Source: Candidatus Competibacteraceae bacterium | Lineage (GTDB): Bacteria; Pseudomonadota; Gammaproteobacteria; Competibacterales; JAHEDQ01 | NCBI GenBank assembly: GCA_024641125.1 | Contig: JAHEDQ010000005.1 | Location: 1-51,889 of the forward strand | Length of the DNA: 51,889 nt | Reading direction: 5' to 3' | The notes under the pieces: generated by a model | The model's database searches: none | The model's input: the letters and a program-made list of their open reading frames with translations, nothing else | Told to the model about the DNA's origin: nothing | Part shown: positions 18,680-31,509 of the stretch, piece by piece | Numbering within the stretch: position 1 is the first letter of the stretch | Layout: each line of letters opens with the position of its first letter | Translations under genes and position numbers: made by a program

Positions 18680-19744
18680 TCAGCGTAATGCTGTCTCAAA
18701 GGCGGAGGAGGCGCGCTCCTGGAATCCATCGCCGGCCCGAACCAGCATCAACACCGGCAGATGTTCCGTTTCTGCGAACGCCATGCCCCGCTCCGGGCCC
18801 ATGACCATCAGCCCGGTGGCCAGGCCGTCGGCCACCATGGCCGACGGGTGCAACACCGTCACGGAAGCCAGCGTATGCTCCACCGGGCGCCCGGTCGCGG
18901 GATCGATGGTATGAGAATAGCGTTTTCCGTCCACCTCGCGAAAGTTGCGATAATCGCCTGAGGTGGCGACGCCCTGGTCGCCGGGCTGCACCACCCGCTG
19001 CACGGACCGCCCCGCCGCGGTGGGCGTTTCCACCGCAATGCGCCAGGCCACGCCCTCCGCATTCAGACCCTTGACCCGAAGTTCGCCGCCCACTTCCACC
19101 AGATAGCGATCAATCCCGTCGAGTTCCAGGCGCTCCGCCACCTGATCGACCGCATAGCCTTTGGCGATGGCGGACAGATCCACCGACAGGCTCGCTTGTG
19201 TCTTGCGCAGCGCCGGCGGCTCGGTCCGCACCTGCAGATGATCTATGCCCACCCGGCTGGCGGCCAGCTCCAGCTCGTTGTCGCTGGGCAGGGTACCGGA
19301 TGGTGTGCCGGGTCCGAATCCCCACAGATCGACCAGGGGACCGACGGTCACATCCAAAGCGCCCCCGGTCAGCTCCGCCAGACGCAGAGCCTCGCCCACC
19401 ACCGTGGCAGTCTGCTGGGAAACAGGGAACCACTCGGTTCCACTCCAGGTGTTGAAACGGCTCAGTTCGGAGTCCTCGCGATAGGTGGACATGGCCTGAT
19501 TGACGCCCTCGAGCAGGACGTCTATGTCGGCCTGTAATTCGGTGGATACGGCGCTGCCGGGCATCGAAACCGCTTTGACCGTGTACACCGTGCCCATGGT
19601 CTGGCCGGTGAACACCCGCAGCTCGGGCGCCGGATCGGAGCCCTGACAGCCTGTCAGCAGCAGGAGGGCCGTCGCCGCCCAGCCCCACCACAAGGATCTC
19701 GATCGTACCAGGCCGCGCCGGCGCGGTTCAGCCGCCAAAGTCAT
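18680..19744 (-). CDS. apbE: FAD:protein FMN transferase (ApbE), lipoprotein
   Basis: About 354 residues. A signal peptide ends in [10 protein letters not shown] (lipobox), placing it outside the cytoplasmic membrane. ApbE splits FAD and attaches FMN by a phosphoester bond to Thr in the SGAT-type motifs of NqrB and NqrC. Visible motifs are [12 protein letters not shown], the N-terminal FAD site, [18 protein letters not shown], and [19 protein letters not shown] with the downstream Asp in [14 protein letters not shown]. The start at 19744 is chosen to limit overlap with nqrF (17 bases); no strong ribosome site is seen, so a start slightly downstream is possible. Confidence 0.93.
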   Translation of the reverse strand: MTLAAEPRRRGLVRSRSLWWGWAATALLLLTGCQGSDPAPELRVFTGQTMGTVYTVKAVSMPGSAVSTELQADIDVLLEGVNQAMSTYREDSELSRFNTWSGTEWFPVSQQTATVVGEALRLAELTGGALDVTVGPLVDLWGFGPGTPSGTLPSDNELELAASRVGIDHLQVRTEPPALRKTQASLSVDLSAIAKGYAVDQVAERLELDGIDRYLVEVGGELRVKGLNAEGVAWRIAVETPTAAGRSVQRVVQPGDQGVATSGDYRNFREVDGKRYSHTIDPATGRPVEHTLASVTVLHPSAMVADGLATGLMVMGPERGMAFAETEHLPVLMLVRAGDGFQERASSAFETALR

Positions 19745-20954
19745 CGAGCAAAATGTTGTCCCGCTCGACCCCAAGGCCCTCGAGCATCTTGATCACCGCG
19801 GCGTTCATCATGGGCGGGCCGCAAAGGTAGTACTCACAGTCCTCCGGGGCCGGGTGATCTTTCAGATACTGTTCGTAGAGCACCTCGTGGATGAAGCCGG
19901 TGTATCCGGTCCACTCGTCTTCCGGCAGCGGGTCGGACAGGGCCACATGCCATTGAAAATTTCCGTGCTCGGCCTGCAGACGATCGAAATCCTCCACATA
20001 AAACATCTCCCGTTTGCTGCGGGCCCCGTACCAGTAGCTCATGCGACGGGTGCTTTGCAGGCGTCCGAGCTGATCAAATATGTGGGATCGCATTGGCGCC
20101 ATGCCGGCGCCGCCACCGACAAACACCATTTCGTTGCTGGTTTCCCGGGCATAGAACTCGCCGAACGGCCCGGATATGGTGACTTTATCACCGGGCTTGA
20201 GAGCGTATATGAAAGAGGACATGAGCCCAGGGACTGCATCCGGCACATTGGGCGGTGGCGTCGCGATCCGGACATTGAGCATGATGATGCCCTTCTCTTC
20301 CGGATAGTTGGCCATGGAGTAGGCACGGACGACGGGCTCTTTGGCTTCGGACACCAGATCCCAGAGCTGGAACCGATCCCAGTCCGGTCGGTATTCCTCA
20401 GCCACCTCGAAATCCTTGAAACGCACCGTGCCGGGTGGGCGCTCGATCTGGATGTAGCCTCCGGCCCGAAACGGCACCTCTTCGCCCTCGGGCAGCGCGA
20501 TCTTGAACTCCTTTATAAACGTGGCGACGTTGCCGTTGGACACGACCTCGCATTCCCACTTCTTGACGCCGAACACCTCGTCCGGCACCTGGATGACCAT
20601 GTCCTGCTTGACCGCCACCTGGCAGGACAGGCGACACCCCTGCTTGGCCTCGCGCTTGTTTATCTGGCTGGTTTCGGTGGGCAGAATGCTGCCGCCGCCT
20701 TCGGTGATGATGACGCGGCACTGACCGCAGGTGCCACCACCGCCGCAGGCCGAGGAGACGAAGATTCCGGCTTCGGCCAAGGCGCCCAGCAGCTTGCCGC
20801 CCGCCTGGGTGGTGATGCTTTTCTCCGGATCGTCGTTGATGGTTATGGCCACATCGCCGGTGCTCACCAGCCGGGAACGCGCCCCCAGAATGATAAATAC
20901 CAACGCCAGCACGATTCCGGTGAAGAAGGTCACACCGAGTATCACTTCAAGCAT
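19728..20954 (-). CDS. nqrF: Na+-NQR subunit F (NADH, FAD, [2Fe-2S])
   Basis: NADH-oxidising entry subunit of Na+-NQR, 408 residues. One N-terminal membrane helix is followed by a plant-type ferredoxin domain with [12 protein letters not shown] and a fourth Cys in GCRLSC (near residue 112). Then comes an FAD-binding domain with [11 protein letters not shown] and an NADH-binding domain with [20 protein letters not shown]. The C-terminus [17 protein letters not shown] and DDFGG is complete. It follows nqrE by 51 bases and overlaps apbE. Confidence 0.96.
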   Translation of the reverse strand: MLEVILGVTFFTGIVLALVFIILGARSRLVSTGDVAITINDDPEKSITTQAGGKLLGALAEAGIFVSSACGGGGTCGQCRVIITEGGGSILPTETSQINKREAKQGCRLSCQVAVKQDMVIQVPDEVFGVKKWECEVVSNGNVATFIKEFKIALPEGEEVPFRAGGYIQIERPPGTVRFKDFEVAEEYRPDWDRFQLWDLVSEAKEPVVRAYSMANYPEEKGIIMLNVRIATPPPNVPDAVPGLMSSFIYALKPGDKVTISGPFGEFYARETSNEMVFVGGGAGMAPMRSHIFDQLGRLQSTRRMSYWYGARSKREMFYVEDFDRLQAEHGNFQWHVALSDPLPEDEWTGYTGFIHEVLYEQYLKDHPAPEDCEYYLCGPPMMNAAVIKMLEGLGVERDNILLDDFGG

Positions 20955-21005
20955 CGGGACTCTCCCTGTTCAGTGGTCGCTGGCTTAGGGCCGTCAGTGA
21001 CTGGT

Positions 21006-21614
21006 TTACAACTGGACACCGGAGAAGGACATAAAACCCAGCGCCATCAGGCCGGCGGTGATGAAGGTGATGCCCAGGCCGCGCAGACCTTCCGGCACAT
21101 CGGCATACTTGAGCTTTTCCCGTATGCCCGCCATGGCGACAATCGCCAAAGCCCAGCCCACACCGCTGCCGAAACCGAACACCGTACTCTCCGCAAGATT
21201 GTAATCCCGCTCCACCATGAACAGAGTGCCGCCCAGGATGGCGCAGTTGACCGTGATCAAGGGCAGGAATATCCCCAACGCGTGGTACAGCGCAGGGAAG
21301 TACTTGTCCAGGGTCATTTCCAGAATCTGCACAATGGCGGCGATGACACCGATGTAGCTGATCAAGCCTAGAAAGCTCAGGTCCACGTCCGGCAGTCCGG
21401 CCCAGCCCAGGGCGCCGTCCTTGAGCAGGAACTGGTACAGCAGGTTATTTACCGGCACGGTGATGGTCTGCACAACCACCACGGCGATGCCCAGACCCAG
21501 TGCGGTCGATACTTTCTTCGACACGGCCAGGAAGGTGCACATGCCCAGGAAAAACGACAGCGCCATGTTCTCGACGAACACGGATCGGATAAACAGGGAC
21601 AGATAGGCTTCCAT
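21006..21614 (-). CDS. nqrE: Na+-NQR subunit E
   Basis: Membrane subunit of Na+-NQR, 202 residues, six helices. It begins [20 protein letters not shown] and contains [13 protein letters not shown] and [12 protein letters not shown]. The Cys in each of these half-repeats, with those of NqrD, holds the intramembrane Fe-S cluster on the Na+ route. The frame stays open upstream to 22163, but the start at 21614 is fixed by homology and by its one-base overlap with the nqrD stop (TGATG). Confidence 0.95.
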   Translation of the reverse strand: MEAYLSLFIRSVFVENMALSFFLGMCTFLAVSKKVSTALGLGIAVVVVQTITVPVNNLLYQFLLKDGALGWAGLPDVDLSFLGLISYIGVIAAIVQILEMTLDKYFPALYHALGIFLPLITVNCAILGGTLFMVERDYNLAESTVFGFGSGVGWALAIVAMAGIREKLKYADVPEGLRGLGITFITAGLMALGFMSFSGVQL

Positions 21615-22252
21615 CAGTCTGCCGCCTCCACCTGTTCGGTACGCCAGGCCCTGAGGGCCCAGATAAAGAAGCCGATAATGAAGAACGCGCTGGGCGGCAA
21701 CAGCAACATGCCGTTGGACTGGTACCAACCGCCGTTGGTGACCAGGGGCAGGATCTCCACCCCGAACATGGTGCCCGATCCAAACAGCTCCCGAATCGTG
21801 GCCACGATCATCAGAATGACCGAATAGCCCAGACCGTTGCCGACCCCGTCGAGAAAGCTCATGACCGGGCCGTTCTGCATGGCATAGGCCTCGGCCCGAC
21901 CCATCACGATGCAGTTGGTGATGATCAAGCCGACAAAGACCGACAGCTGTTTGGAGATCTCGTAGGCATAGGCCTTGAGGATCTGGTCCACCACAATCAC
22001 CAGCGAGGCAATGATGGTCATCTGAACGATGATGCGGATACTGGAGGGAATGTGAGACCTGATCATGCTGATCAGCGCATTGGAGAACGCGGTGACGGCG
22101 GTCAGCGCGATACACATGACCAGTGCAGTCTCCATTTTGCTGGTCACGGCCAGGGCCGAGCATATGCCCAGCACCTGAAGAGCGATGGGATTGTTGGCGA
22201 ACACCGGCCCGAACAAGACCTCTTTCGCCGCCTTGGCATCGACGCTAGCCAT
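21614..22252 (-). CDS. nqrD: Na+-NQR subunit D
   Basis: Membrane subunit paralogous to NqrE, 212 residues from the ATG at 22252. It starts [20 protein letters not shown] and includes [20 protein letters not shown] and [20 protein letters not shown] with the conserved Cys residues. It overlaps the nqrC stop by 8 bases and the nqrE start by one, consistent with coupled translation of the NqrD/NqrE pair. Confidence 0.95.
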   Translation of the reverse strand: MASVDAKAAKEVLFGPVFANNPIALQVLGICSALAVTSKMETALVMCIALTAVTAFSNALISMIRSHIPSSIRIIVQMTIIASLVIVVDQILKAYAYEISKQLSVFVGLIITNCIVMGRAEAYAMQNGPVMSFLDGVGNGLGYSVILMIVATIRELFGSGTMFGVEILPLVTNGGWYQSNGMLLLPPSAFFIIGFFIWALRAWRTEQVEAAD

Positions 22253-23039
22253 TATTGCTGCCTCCCTGTTGTTCCCGCACGCTGGCCAGGAACGGGCCGA
22301 AACCGTTTGCCCCCAACCAGAACTGCAACAAATTAGCAACGCCATTGCTGGTCAGGGTCGCCCCGGACAGAGCGTCCACCTGATGCACAGCGTCGGCGGA
22401 AGCCGGATCGACACCCCCCTTGACCAGCTGAATGGCGGGCCGTCCATCGGCGTCCAGAACCCGCTTACCCACCCACTGGGCCTGCCACTCCGGATTGGCG
22501 ATTTCCCCGCCCAGACCCGGCGTCTCACCCTGTTGATAGAATTTGAACCCGACCACCGTGCGGGCATCCCCGTCCAGGGCCAGGAACCCGTACATGGTCG
22601 ACCAGAGACCGTAGCCGTGGACCGGGAGAATGATCTTCTGGATGCCACCGGCGGCATCACGGACCAGGTACACGCTGGCCTGGTCGGCCCGCCGCTTGAT
22701 GCCCGCGATGTCCTGGTCCACGGTCAGGCCGGTACTCAGCTTGGGGTCACGGCTGGCCTTGCGCTGATCGTAGGCCGCGGCATCCACTGTCTCGACGAAT
22801 GTGCCCTTTTCCAGATCGACCACCCGCGGTTCGATCTGCTTGAACAGTGTATCGATGTCCCCGTCGGACTGCATCAAACCGGCCGCCTGGAGAATGTTGC
22901 GCTTGCGATCCAGGGCCCGGTTGTAGTCCTGGGTCGGCTTGAGCAGCACCGCGGCGCCGGACACCAGCACCGAACACACCAGACACAGGGCGGCCGCAAC
23001 GATTAGCGTCTGTTTGACGCTGTCCTTGGGATTAGACAC
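22245..23039 (-). CDS. nqrC: Na+-NQR subunit C (covalent FMN)
   Basis: 264 residues. One N-terminal membrane helix ([20 protein letters not shown]) and a periplasmic domain. FMN is carried on the Thr of the SGAT motif in [20 protein letters not shown] near the C-terminus. The redox route passes from NqrF through the membrane cluster to this FMN. The start is GTG at 23039, inside the nqrB 3' end. The length is normal for NqrC. Confidence 0.95.
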   Translation of the reverse strand: MSNPKDSVKQTLIVAAALCLVCSVLVSGAAVLLKPTQDYNRALDRKRNILQAAGLMQSDGDIDTLFKQIEPRVVDLEKGTFVETVDAAAYDQRKASRDPKLSTGLTVDQDIAGIKRRADQASVYLVRDAAGGIQKIILPVHGYGLWSTMYGFLALDGDARTVVGFKFYQQGETPGLGGEIANPEWQAQWVGKRVLDADGRPAIQLVKGGVDPASADAVHQVDALSGATLTSNGVANLLQFWLGANGFGPFLASVREQQGGSNNG

Positions 23040-24243
23040 TGCGCAGCCTCCTCCGCTTGACGTTGGCCTGGACCACGAAGTAGTCGATCAACGGGGCAAA
23101 CAGATTGGCAAACAGGATGGCCAGCATCATGCCTTCCGGAAACGCGGGGTTGACCACCCGGATCAACACCACCATGACGCCGATCAGAATGCCGAACAGC
23201 CACTTGCCGGTATCGGTCATGGCAGCGGAGACCGGGTCGGTGGCCATAAACACCATGCCGAAAGCGAACCCACCTAGAACCAGATGCCAGTACCAGGGCA
23301 TCCCGAACATGGGATTGGTCTCGCTGCCAATCAGATTGAACAGGCCGGACAGAAGCACCATACCGATCATCACGCCAGCGACGATGCGCCACGAGGCGAT
23401 CCGGGTGTAGAGCAAAAACACCCCGCCCAACAGAATCATGAGGGTCGACACCTCACCCATGGAGCCCTGCACGTTGCCCAGAAATGCCTCGCTCCAGGTG
23501 ATTCCCGCCTCCGCCAGCCCCGGAATACCCTGCCCGGCTGTAATGCCCAGCGCGGTGGCGCCGCTGTATCCATCCACCGCGGTCCACACCGAGTCGCCGG
23601 ACAACTGGGCGGGGTAGGCGAAAAACAGAAATGCCCGGCCGGCCAAAGCGGGATTGAGGAAATTCTTGCCGGTCCCGCCAAACACCTCCTTAGCGATGAC
23701 CACACCGAAGGAAATGCCGAGCGCCGCCTGCCACAAGGGTACCGTCGGCGGCAGGGTGAGACTGAACAGCACCGAGGTGACGAAGAAACCCTCGTTGACC
23801 TCGTGACCCCGCACCATCGCGAACAGCACTTCCCAGAACCCACCCGCCACGAACACGGTGAGGTAGACCGGCAGAAAGAACAGGGCGCCGTGAAACATGT
23901 TGGCGAAGATGCTGTCGGGATTATAGCCCACACCCAGCAAGCCGATCAGCCAACCGCGCCAACCGGACTGTCCCTCCAGTCCGAGCGCGGCAATGGCCTC
24001 GTTGGCATTGAGGCCGATGGCGTACCAACCCCAGAACATGGCCGGGAAAGTGGCCAGCCAGACAAAGATCATGATTCGCTTCAGATCGATGCTGTCGCGG
24101 ATATGGGAAGCGCCGCGGGTAACTTGCCCAGGCGTATAGAAAATCGTTGCCGCGGCTTCGTACAGGGCATAGAAGCGCTCGTACTTGCCGCCCTTGTGGA
24201 AATGCGGCTCGATCACATCGAGATAGGTCTTCAGACTGCGCAT
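23032..24243 (-). CDS. nqrB: Na+-NQR subunit B (covalent FMN, riboflavin)
   Basis: 403 residues, about ten membrane helices. The covalent FMN site is the Thr in [13 protein letters not shown] (near residue 230). Other conserved stretches are [20 protein letters not shown] and [19 protein letters not shown]. NqrB carries much of the Na+ channel and the final riboflavin that reduces quinone. It lies 4 bases after nqrA and overlaps nqrC by 8 bases. Confidence 0.96.
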   Translation of the reverse strand: MRSLKTYLDVIEPHFHKGGKYERFYALYEAAATIFYTPGQVTRGASHIRDSIDLKRIMIFVWLATFPAMFWGWYAIGLNANEAIAALGLEGQSGWRGWLIGLLGVGYNPDSIFANMFHGALFFLPVYLTVFVAGGFWEVLFAMVRGHEVNEGFFVTSVLFSLTLPPTVPLWQAALGISFGVVIAKEVFGGTGKNFLNPALAGRAFLFFAYPAQLSGDSVWTAVDGYSGATALGITAGQGIPGLAEAGITWSEAFLGNVQGSMGEVSTLMILLGGVFLLYTRIASWRIVAGVMIGMVLLSGLFNLIGSETNPMFGMPWYWHLVLGGFAFGMVFMATDPVSAAMTDTGKWLFGILIGVMVVLIRVVNPAFPEGMMLAILFANLFAPLIDYFVVQANVKRRRLRSV

Positions 24244-24247
24244 AGGC

Positions 24248-26148
<1,901 letters not shown>

Positions 26149-26233
26149 TGGTGCCGACGGCCGGACTCGAACCGGCACGGCTTGCGCCACTGCCCCCTCA
26201 AGACAGCGTGTCTACCAATTCCACCACGTCGGC
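26149..26233 (-). tRNA. tRNA-Leu (GAG)
   Basis: 85-nt class II tRNA with encoded CCA. The acceptor stem pairs GCCGACG with CGTCGGC. The anticodon loop TTGAGGG gives anticodon GAG. The variable arm is long, and the T arm GCCGG TTCGAGT CCGGC is perfect. It lies 9 bases downstream of secG on the same strand, the same neighbour relation as E. coli leuU. Confidence 0.95.
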
Positions 26234-26242
26234 AAATTTCGA

Positions 26243-26632
26243 TCAGTTTCCGTTTTCGGGCACCGCCGGTGCGGCGGGCAGATCGGACCCGGAAACCGGT
26301 TCCTGCGCGGCCGGAACGTCTGCCGGCTGCATCGGCAGATCGGTGACCACGGGCGCTTCAAGCGGCGCCAGTTGCTCGGCCACGCTACGGCTGTCTGTGC
26401 CGCTGCGCCCGGCCAAAACGGCCAGGGTCAAGCTCACGATGAAGAAGCCGGCGGCCAAACCAGCGGTCACCCGGCTCAGGAAGGTCGCAGACCCCTGGGA
26501 ACCAAACACCGTGGACGAGGCGCCGCTGCCAAACGCCGCGCCGGCATCCGCCCCCTTACCTTGCTGGAGCAACACCAGAGCGATCAAGGCGATGGCGATT
26601 GATACATGGGCGACCAACAAAACGGTTTGCAT
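26243..26632 (-). CDS. secG: Preprotein translocase subunit SecG
   Basis: 129 residues. Two membrane helices (VLLVAHVSIAIALIALVLLQ and SRVTAGLAAGFFIVSLTLAV) flank the conserved QQGKGADAGAAFGSGASSTV and FGSQGSATFLSR loop. SecG assists SecYE during protein export. The Pro/Ala-rich tail (residues 90-129) is longer than in E. coli but common in this group. It normally follows tpiA directly; here a 264-bp miniature element separates them. Confidence 0.95.
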   Translation of the reverse strand: MQTVLLVAHVSIAIALIALVLLQQGKGADAGAAFGSGASSTVFGSQGSATFLSRVTAGLAAGFFIVSLTLAVLAGRSGTDSRSVAEQLAPLEAPVVTDLPMQPADVPAAQEPVSGSDLPAAPAVPENGN

Positions 26633-26648
26633 TCAGAGTTGTACCTAG

Positions 26649-26912
26649 GGCCTGTTAACACTATGCGGACGCCCAGCGTTGGCCCTCAAATCAGGCCAAG
26701 CAAGGCGCGCAGAGCGCAGTCTGGTTATTCCAAGTAAGCGACGTGCAGCGCTGTACGGCCCGATTTGAGGGCCGACCCGCAGGGACAGACCCCATTTTCC
26801 ACAGGCCTGCGTTGCCGTTTCGCTCATGCACGGCAGGTACACAGCGCTCACTGCGCCGGGTCCTGCAAAAAATGGGGCTCTGTCATGGGTATCCGCATGG
26901 TGTTAACAGGCC
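26649..26912. mobile_element. 264-bp miniature inverted-repeat element (family 2) between tpiA and secG
   Basis: Terminal repeats GGCCTGTTAACACTATGCGG (left) and, read inwards from the right, GGCCTGTTAACACCATGCGG differ at one of 20 bases. CTAG flanks both ends (26645-26648 and 26913-26916), a 4-bp target duplication of the YTAR type made by IS5-group transposases. Inside are nested inverted repeats: GGCCCTCAAATCAGGCC against GGCCCGATTTGAGGGCC, and ACAGACCCCATTTT against AAAATGGGG-CTCTGT. No coding capacity. The right target copy supplies the TAG stop of tpiA. Confidence 0.85.
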
Positions 26913-27665
26913 CTAGTGTGCCGCGTGGCAAATCGCGAGAAAATCATCGGCCTGCAGGGACGCGCCGCCGATCAGACCACCGTCGATGTCCTGTTTGCCG
27001 AACAGCTCCTGGGCATTGCCGCCTTTCACGCTGCCACCGTATAGGATGCGCAGGGCCTGCGCTACCTGGGTATCGTGTCCGGCGACCCGGGCCCGAATAA
27101 ACGCATGCACGGCCTGAGCCTGATCCGGGCTTGCGGTGCGTCCAGTCCCGATCGCCCATACCGGTTCGTAGGCAACGACAGCATCGGCAATGGCCTTGAC
27201 CCCGACCCGTTCCAGAACGGCGTCGAGCTGCCGGGCAACAACGGTTTCGGTCACGCCGGATTCACGCTCTTCAAGCGTCTCGCCCAGGCACAGTATGGGC
27301 GTCAGACCGGCCGACTGGACGGTTTCGAATTTATGGGCGACCTGAGCATCCGTCTCGCCATACAGGGCGCGCCGTTCCGAGTGCCCGACGATCACATATT
27401 CACAGCCGAAATCGGTCAGCATCTCCACCGCAACCTCGCCGGTGAACGCACCCGGCGGGTGCTCGCTGGCGTTCTGAGCACCCAGCGCCACGTTTGTGCC
27501 GACCAACAGGCCCTGGACCTGCGCCAAGTAAGGAAAGGGCGGACAGACCAGCACATCCACGTCCGATACTTGCGCCAGGCCCGATACGATCCCGCCCAGC
27601 AAATGCCCGATGGACGTCTTCGAGCCGTTCATCTTCCAATTGCCCGCGACCAGGATGCGCCGCAT
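26913..27665 (-). CDS. tpiA: Triosephosphate isomerase
   Basis: 250 residues; interconverts dihydroxyacetone phosphate and glyceraldehyde 3-phosphate. Substrate-binding Asn/Lys in VAGNWKMNGSK, electrophilic His in VIVGHSERRALYGE, catalytic Glu in VAYEPVWAIGTGRTASPDQA (flexible loop 6) and phosphate-binding ILYGGSVKGGNAQELF are all present. The start at 27665 has GGAG 7 bases upstream. The stop codon TAG is part of the CTAG target site of the adjacent miniature element. Confidence 0.96.
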   Translation of the reverse strand: MRRILVAGNWKMNGSKTSIGHLLGGIVSGLAQVSDVDVLVCPPFPYLAQVQGLLVGTNVALGAQNASEHPPGAFTGEVAVEMLTDFGCEYVIVGHSERRALYGETDAQVAHKFETVQSAGLTPILCLGETLEERESGVTETVVARQLDAVLERVGVKAIADAVVAYEPVWAIGTGRTASPDQAQAVHAFIRARVAGHDTQVAQALRILYGGSVKGGNAQELFGKQDIDGGLIGGASLQADDFLAICHAAH

Positions 27666-27732
27666 TTCCGTCTCCCGGAAAAAAGAGCGCGCAAGCTTAC
27701 CCGTCAGCGCGGCCAAAAGCAACGCGGCCGCA

Positions 27733-29076
27733 TCAGCCCGCCATGGCCTCCCGTACCGTGCCCGCCAGGGCGCTGGCCAGGCTTGCCACCTGGCCCTCGT
27801 CCTCGCCCTCCACCATCACCCGGATGACTGGCTCGGTGCCAGAAGGCCGGAGCAGAACACGGCCCCGGACGCCCAATTCCAGTTCGGCCTGCCGGACCGC
27901 CTCCTGGATCCGCTTTGAACCGGCGGGATCCTGTTGTTTCGCCACCGGCACATTCACCAGATGCTGCGGGTACTGACTCATGCCCCCAGTGAGTTCTGCC
28001 AGGGTCACATCCGCGGTGACCATCGCCGCCAGTACTTGTAATGCCGATACGATGCCATCGCCGGTGGTGGTGCGATCGAGACAGATGATATGGCCGGACC
28101 CTTCGCCGCCGATCATCAGCCCATGCTGATTCAACAACTGCATAACATAACGGTCACCCACCTTGGCCCGGTGCAGATCGATGCCCAGTTCGTTGAACGC
28201 CACCTCAAGCCCCAGATTGCTCATCAAGGTGCCGACCACCGCCCCGCCCGGCAGTTGCCCGGCGCGCAGCCGGTCCCGGGCAATCACATATAGAAGGTCA
28301 TCGCCGTTGAGCACCCGGCCGTTGCCGTCAATCATGGCTACCCGGTCACCATCGCCATCGAACGCGATGCCCAGATCCGCCCGCTCGGCGATGACCGCCT
28401 GCCGCAACAGCTCCGGCTGAGTTGAGCCCACCCCATCGTTGATATTGAGCCCGTTCGGGGACACTCCCATCGGCACAACCTGGGCGCCGAGTTCGGAAAA
28501 AACGCTGGGGGCTATGTGATAGGTGGCGCCGTGGGCGCAGTCAACCACGATCTTCAGATGACGCAGGCTGATCCGGCTGGGCAGTGTGCTCTTGCAAAAC
28601 TCGATGTAGCGCCCGCGCGCATCCTCGATACGCTCCGCTTTGCCCAGGGCGGCTGAATCCGCTGTGGTCAGGGGCTCATCGAGCAGCGCTTCGATGCGGG
28701 CCTCGAGTTCGTCCGGGAGCTTGGCGCCGTCCCGGGCAAAGAACTTGATCCCGTTGTCGTAGTACGGGTTGTGGGAAGCACTGATGACCACGCCAGCACA
28801 GGCGTTCAGGGTTCGTGTGAGGTAAGCGATACCGGGTGTCGGCATCGGACCGAGCAGTGCAATATCAAGACCCGCGGCGGAAAGACCCGCCTCCAGGGCC
28901 GATTCGAACATGTAACCCGATATGCGGGTGTCCTTACCGATCAGCACCTTGTTGCAGCCTTGGGAGACCAATGCCCGACCGGCCGCCCAGCCCAGTTTGA
29001 GAATGAAGTCGGCGGTGATGGGCGGCTCCCCGACCCGTCCACGAATGCCATCGGTTCCGAAAAATCGTCTGCCCAT
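27733..29076 (-). CDS. glmM: Phosphoglucosamine mutase
   Basis: 447 residues; converts glucosamine 6-phosphate to glucosamine 1-phosphate for peptidoglycan and LPS synthesis. The phosphoserine loop [19 protein letters not shown], metal site [13 protein letters not shown], sugar loop [12 protein letters not shown] and phosphate loop [14 protein letters not shown] are intact. The start [13 protein letters not shown] at 29076 has AAGGA 6 bases upstream. It lies in its usual cluster with ftsH, but folP does not precede it. Confidence 0.96.
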   Translation of the reverse strand: MGRRFFGTDGIRGRVGEPPITADFILKLGWAAGRALVSQGCNKVLIGKDTRISGYMFESALEAGLSAAGLDIALLGPMPTPGIAYLTRTLNACAGVVISASHNPYYDNGIKFFARDGAKLPDELEARIEALLDEPLTTADSAALGKAERIEDARGRYIEFCKSTLPSRISLRHLKIVVDCAHGATYHIAPSVFSELGAQVVPMGVSPNGLNINDGVGSTQPELLRQAVIAERADLGIAFDGDGDRVAMIDGNGRVLNGDDLLYVIARDRLRAGQLPGGAVVGTLMSNLGLEVAFNELGIDLHRAKVGDRYVMQLLNQHGLMIGGEGSGHIICLDRTTTGDGIVSALQVLAAMVTADVTLAELTGGMSQYPQHLVNVPVAKQQDPAGSKRIQEAVRQAELELGVRGRVLLRPSGTEPVIRVMVEGEDEGQVASLASALAGTVREAMAG

Positions 29077-29460
29077 CTGAGTCCTTCTTATGTCATCCCC
29101 GCCCTGCGGGCACATAGCCTATCAAACCGGCCCGGCAACTGTAGGCCGTAAATCGGTTTGAGGGAGTACCAAGTGTTGTGCCAAGTATCGGTGATCTACC
29201 GAACCACGGGAACGCCGCGTCCGGACAATGGCCGGTAAGAGAGAGCGGTGGCCGCTGACTGCAGGAAGCAGGAAGCCATCTCGCGTCCCATGGGTTCGTG
29301 TCGATTCAAAGCGCCTGGGCGCTTGTCGCCCCGCTAAGATGCAGGGAACTGAGTCCACGGGACACGGGCGAACGAATGCGACCGCATCGGTGGACGCGGT
29401 CGCAGGGGGGAAACATGACCGCTTCGGGCCGGCCCGTTGCCGGTGCCGGCCCGGTCGGAC
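29077..29460. other. Gene-free gap between ftsH and glmM with two strong hairpins
   Basis: This 384-base interval takes the place where many gammaproteobacteria carry folP (dihydropteroate synthase, about 840 bases). I see no folP-like coding. It holds a 9-bp stem TGCGACCGC/GCGGTCGCA (29377-29404, loop 10) and a 9-bp stem CGGGCCGGC/GCCGGCCCG (29425-29453, loop 11) just after the ftsH stop. Neither has a T-run; they may protect or end the ftsH transcript. A glmM promoter is expected but not recognised. Confidence 0.55.
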
Positions 29461-31410
29461 TCAGTGCTGACTGGCAGGACCGCCTATAGCACCGTCCTCC
29501 GATGAGGGCGCAGTCCCTTTGGCGGCATCGGACGAATCATCGTCCTTGGCCTTGGCCGAGCCTGAGGGTGGTTCGGACTCGTTCCAGTCGCTGGGCGGCT
29601 TGGGCTCGCGGCCCGCCATGATGTCCGCGATCTGGCTGGCATCGATGGTCTCGTATTTCATCAATGCCTCGGCCATGGTGTGGAGCTGGTCCTTGTTCTC
29701 GTCGAGTATTTTCTCCGAACGCTGGTAATTGCGATCGATGATGGCGCGAATCTCCTCGTCGATGGCATGCGCGGTCTCGTCGGAGACACTCTTATGCTGG
29801 GTCACACTGTGTCCGAGGAATACTTCACCCTCGTCCTCACCATAGGACAGCGGCCCGAGGCGATCCGACAGACCCCATCGGGTCACCATGTTGCGGGCAA
29901 TACTGGTGGCCCGCTCGATGTCGTTTTGAGCACCGGTGGTGACCGCGTCGTTACCGAAAATCAACTCCTCGGCTATGCGCCCGCCGAACAGGCTGGAAAT
30001 CTGGCTTTCCAGGGTTTGTCGGCTTGCGCTGTACTTGTCCTGCTCCGGCAGGAACATGGTCACACCCAGGGCCCGTCCCCGCGGGATGATGGTTACCTTG
30101 TAGACCGGGTCGTGGGCTGGCACGGTCAAACCGACGATGGCGTGGCCTGCCTCGTGGTAAGCGGTGAGCTTCTTCTCATCCTCGGTCATGACCATGGATT
30201 TGCGCTCGGCGCCCATCATGATCTTATCCTTGGCCTGCTCGAGGTTGTCCATGCTGACTTCGCGCGAATTGGAACGGGCAGCGAACAGCGCGGCCTCGTT
30301 CACCAGATTGGCTAGATCCGCCCCGGAAAAGCCGGGTGTACCCCGGGCGATGATGCTGGGTTCCACGTCGTCCGCCATGGGCACTTTGCGCATGTGCACC
30401 TTGAGGATCTGCTCCCGGCCGCGAACGTCGGGGAGCGGCACAACGACCTGGCGATCGAATCGGCCCGGCCGGAGCAATGCCGGATCCAGAACATCGGGAC
30501 GGTTGGTGGCGGCGATCACGATGATGCCTTCGTTGCCTTCGAAGCCATCCATCTCGACCAATAGCTGGTTGAGGGTTTGTTCCCGCTCGTCGTGGCCGCC
30601 GCCCAAGCCGGCGCCGCGATGACGCCCGACCGCATCGATTTCGTCGATGAAAATGATGCAGGGTGCGTGCTTTTTCGCCTGCTCGAACATGTCTCGCACA
30701 CGGGAGGCGCCGACGCCCACGAACATTTCGACAAAGTCCGATCCGGAAATGGTAAAGAACGGCACCTTGGCCTCGCCGGCGATGGCTTTCGCCAGCAGGG
30801 TCTTGCCTGTGCCGGGTGAACCCACCATCAGTACGCCGCGGGGAATCTTTCCGCCCAACTTCTGAAATTTGGCCGGCTCGCGCAGAAAATCCACCAGTTC
30901 CGAAACCTCCTCCTTGGCCTCTTCGCAGCCCGCCACGTCGGAGAAGTTCACCTTGACCTGATCTTCGCTCATCAGCTTCGCCCGGCTCTTGCCGAACGAC
31001 ATGGCGCCGCGTCCACCCGCACCACCCTGCATCTGACGCATAAAGAATATCCAGACCCCGATGAGCAGCAACATGGGGAACCAGCTGATGAAGATCTGCA
31101 TCAGCATGGACTGCTGTTCCGGCGCGCGGCCCTCGATCTCCACGCCGCGGTCCAACAACTCCCCGATCATGGCGGTGTTGTCCGTTTCCGGGCTGTAAGA
31201 GGTGAACTTCTCACCGCTGGCACTGCGCCCGATGATGGTTCTGCCGTCGATGGTGACCTGGGCAATGGCGCCCTGGTTGACCTGATCCAAGAACTGCGAG
31301 TAGGCCAACTGAGCCGTGGGTGCCGAGCGTGGACCGAAGCTGTTAAATACAGACATCAGCACCACGGCGATCACCACCCAGAGCAGGATGTTCTTCACCA
31401 TGTCATTCAA
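29461..31410 (-). CDS. ftsH: ATP-dependent zinc metalloprotease FtsH
   Basis: 649 residues; membrane-bound AAA+ protease that degrades misfolded membrane proteins and regulators. Two N-terminal membrane helices flank a periplasmic domain. The AAA domain has Walker [17 protein letters not shown], Walker [12 protein letters not shown] and the second-region-of-homology RPGRFDRQV. The protease domain has the zinc site [11 protein letters not shown]. The C-terminal 45 residues are low-complexity and acidic/Ser-rich. It lies 99 bases after rlmE, the classic ftsJ-ftsH pair. Confidence 0.97.
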   Translation of the reverse strand: MNDMVKNILLWVVIAVVLMSVFNSFGPRSAPTAQLAYSQFLDQVNQGAIAQVTIDGRTIIGRSASGEKFTSYSPETDNTAMIGELLDRGVEIEGRAPEQQSMLMQIFISWFPMLLLIGVWIFFMRQMQGGAGGRGAMSFGKSRAKLMSEDQVKVNFSDVAGCEEAKEEVSELVDFLREPAKFQKLGGKIPRGVLMVGSPGTGKTLLAKAIAGEAKVPFFTISGSDFVEMFVGVGASRVRDMFEQAKKHAPCIIFIDEIDAVGRHRGAGLGGGHDEREQTLNQLLVEMDGFEGNEGIIVIAATNRPDVLDPALLRPGRFDRQVVVPLPDVRGREQILKVHMRKVPMADDVEPSIIARGTPGFSGADLANLVNEAALFAARSNSREVSMDNLEQAKDKIMMGAERKSMVMTEDEKKLTAYHEAGHAIVGLTVPAHDPVYKVTIIPRGRALGVTMFLPEQDKYSASRQTLESQISSLFGGRIAEELIFGNDAVTTGAQNDIERATSIARNMVTRWGLSDRLGPLSYGEDEGEVFLGHSVTQHKSVSDETAHAIDEEIRAIIDRNYQRSEKILDENKDQLHTMAEALMKYETIDASQIADIMAGREPKPPSDWNESEPPSGSAKAKDDDSSDAAKGTAPSSEDGAIGGPASQH

Positions 31411-31509
31411 AGTAACTACCTCGTGGGTCGGCCGGAGGGCGTCCCGTTCTCCGGCATCTACGGATTCCTGACCATGACGCTCGGAAATGCGTCGGATTTT
31501 TAGACAGTA

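Noticed and set aside
29122-29358. Minus-strand frame in the ftsH-glmM gap checked as a folP remnant
   Set aside because: Contains none of the dihydropteroate synthase motifs and is far too short.
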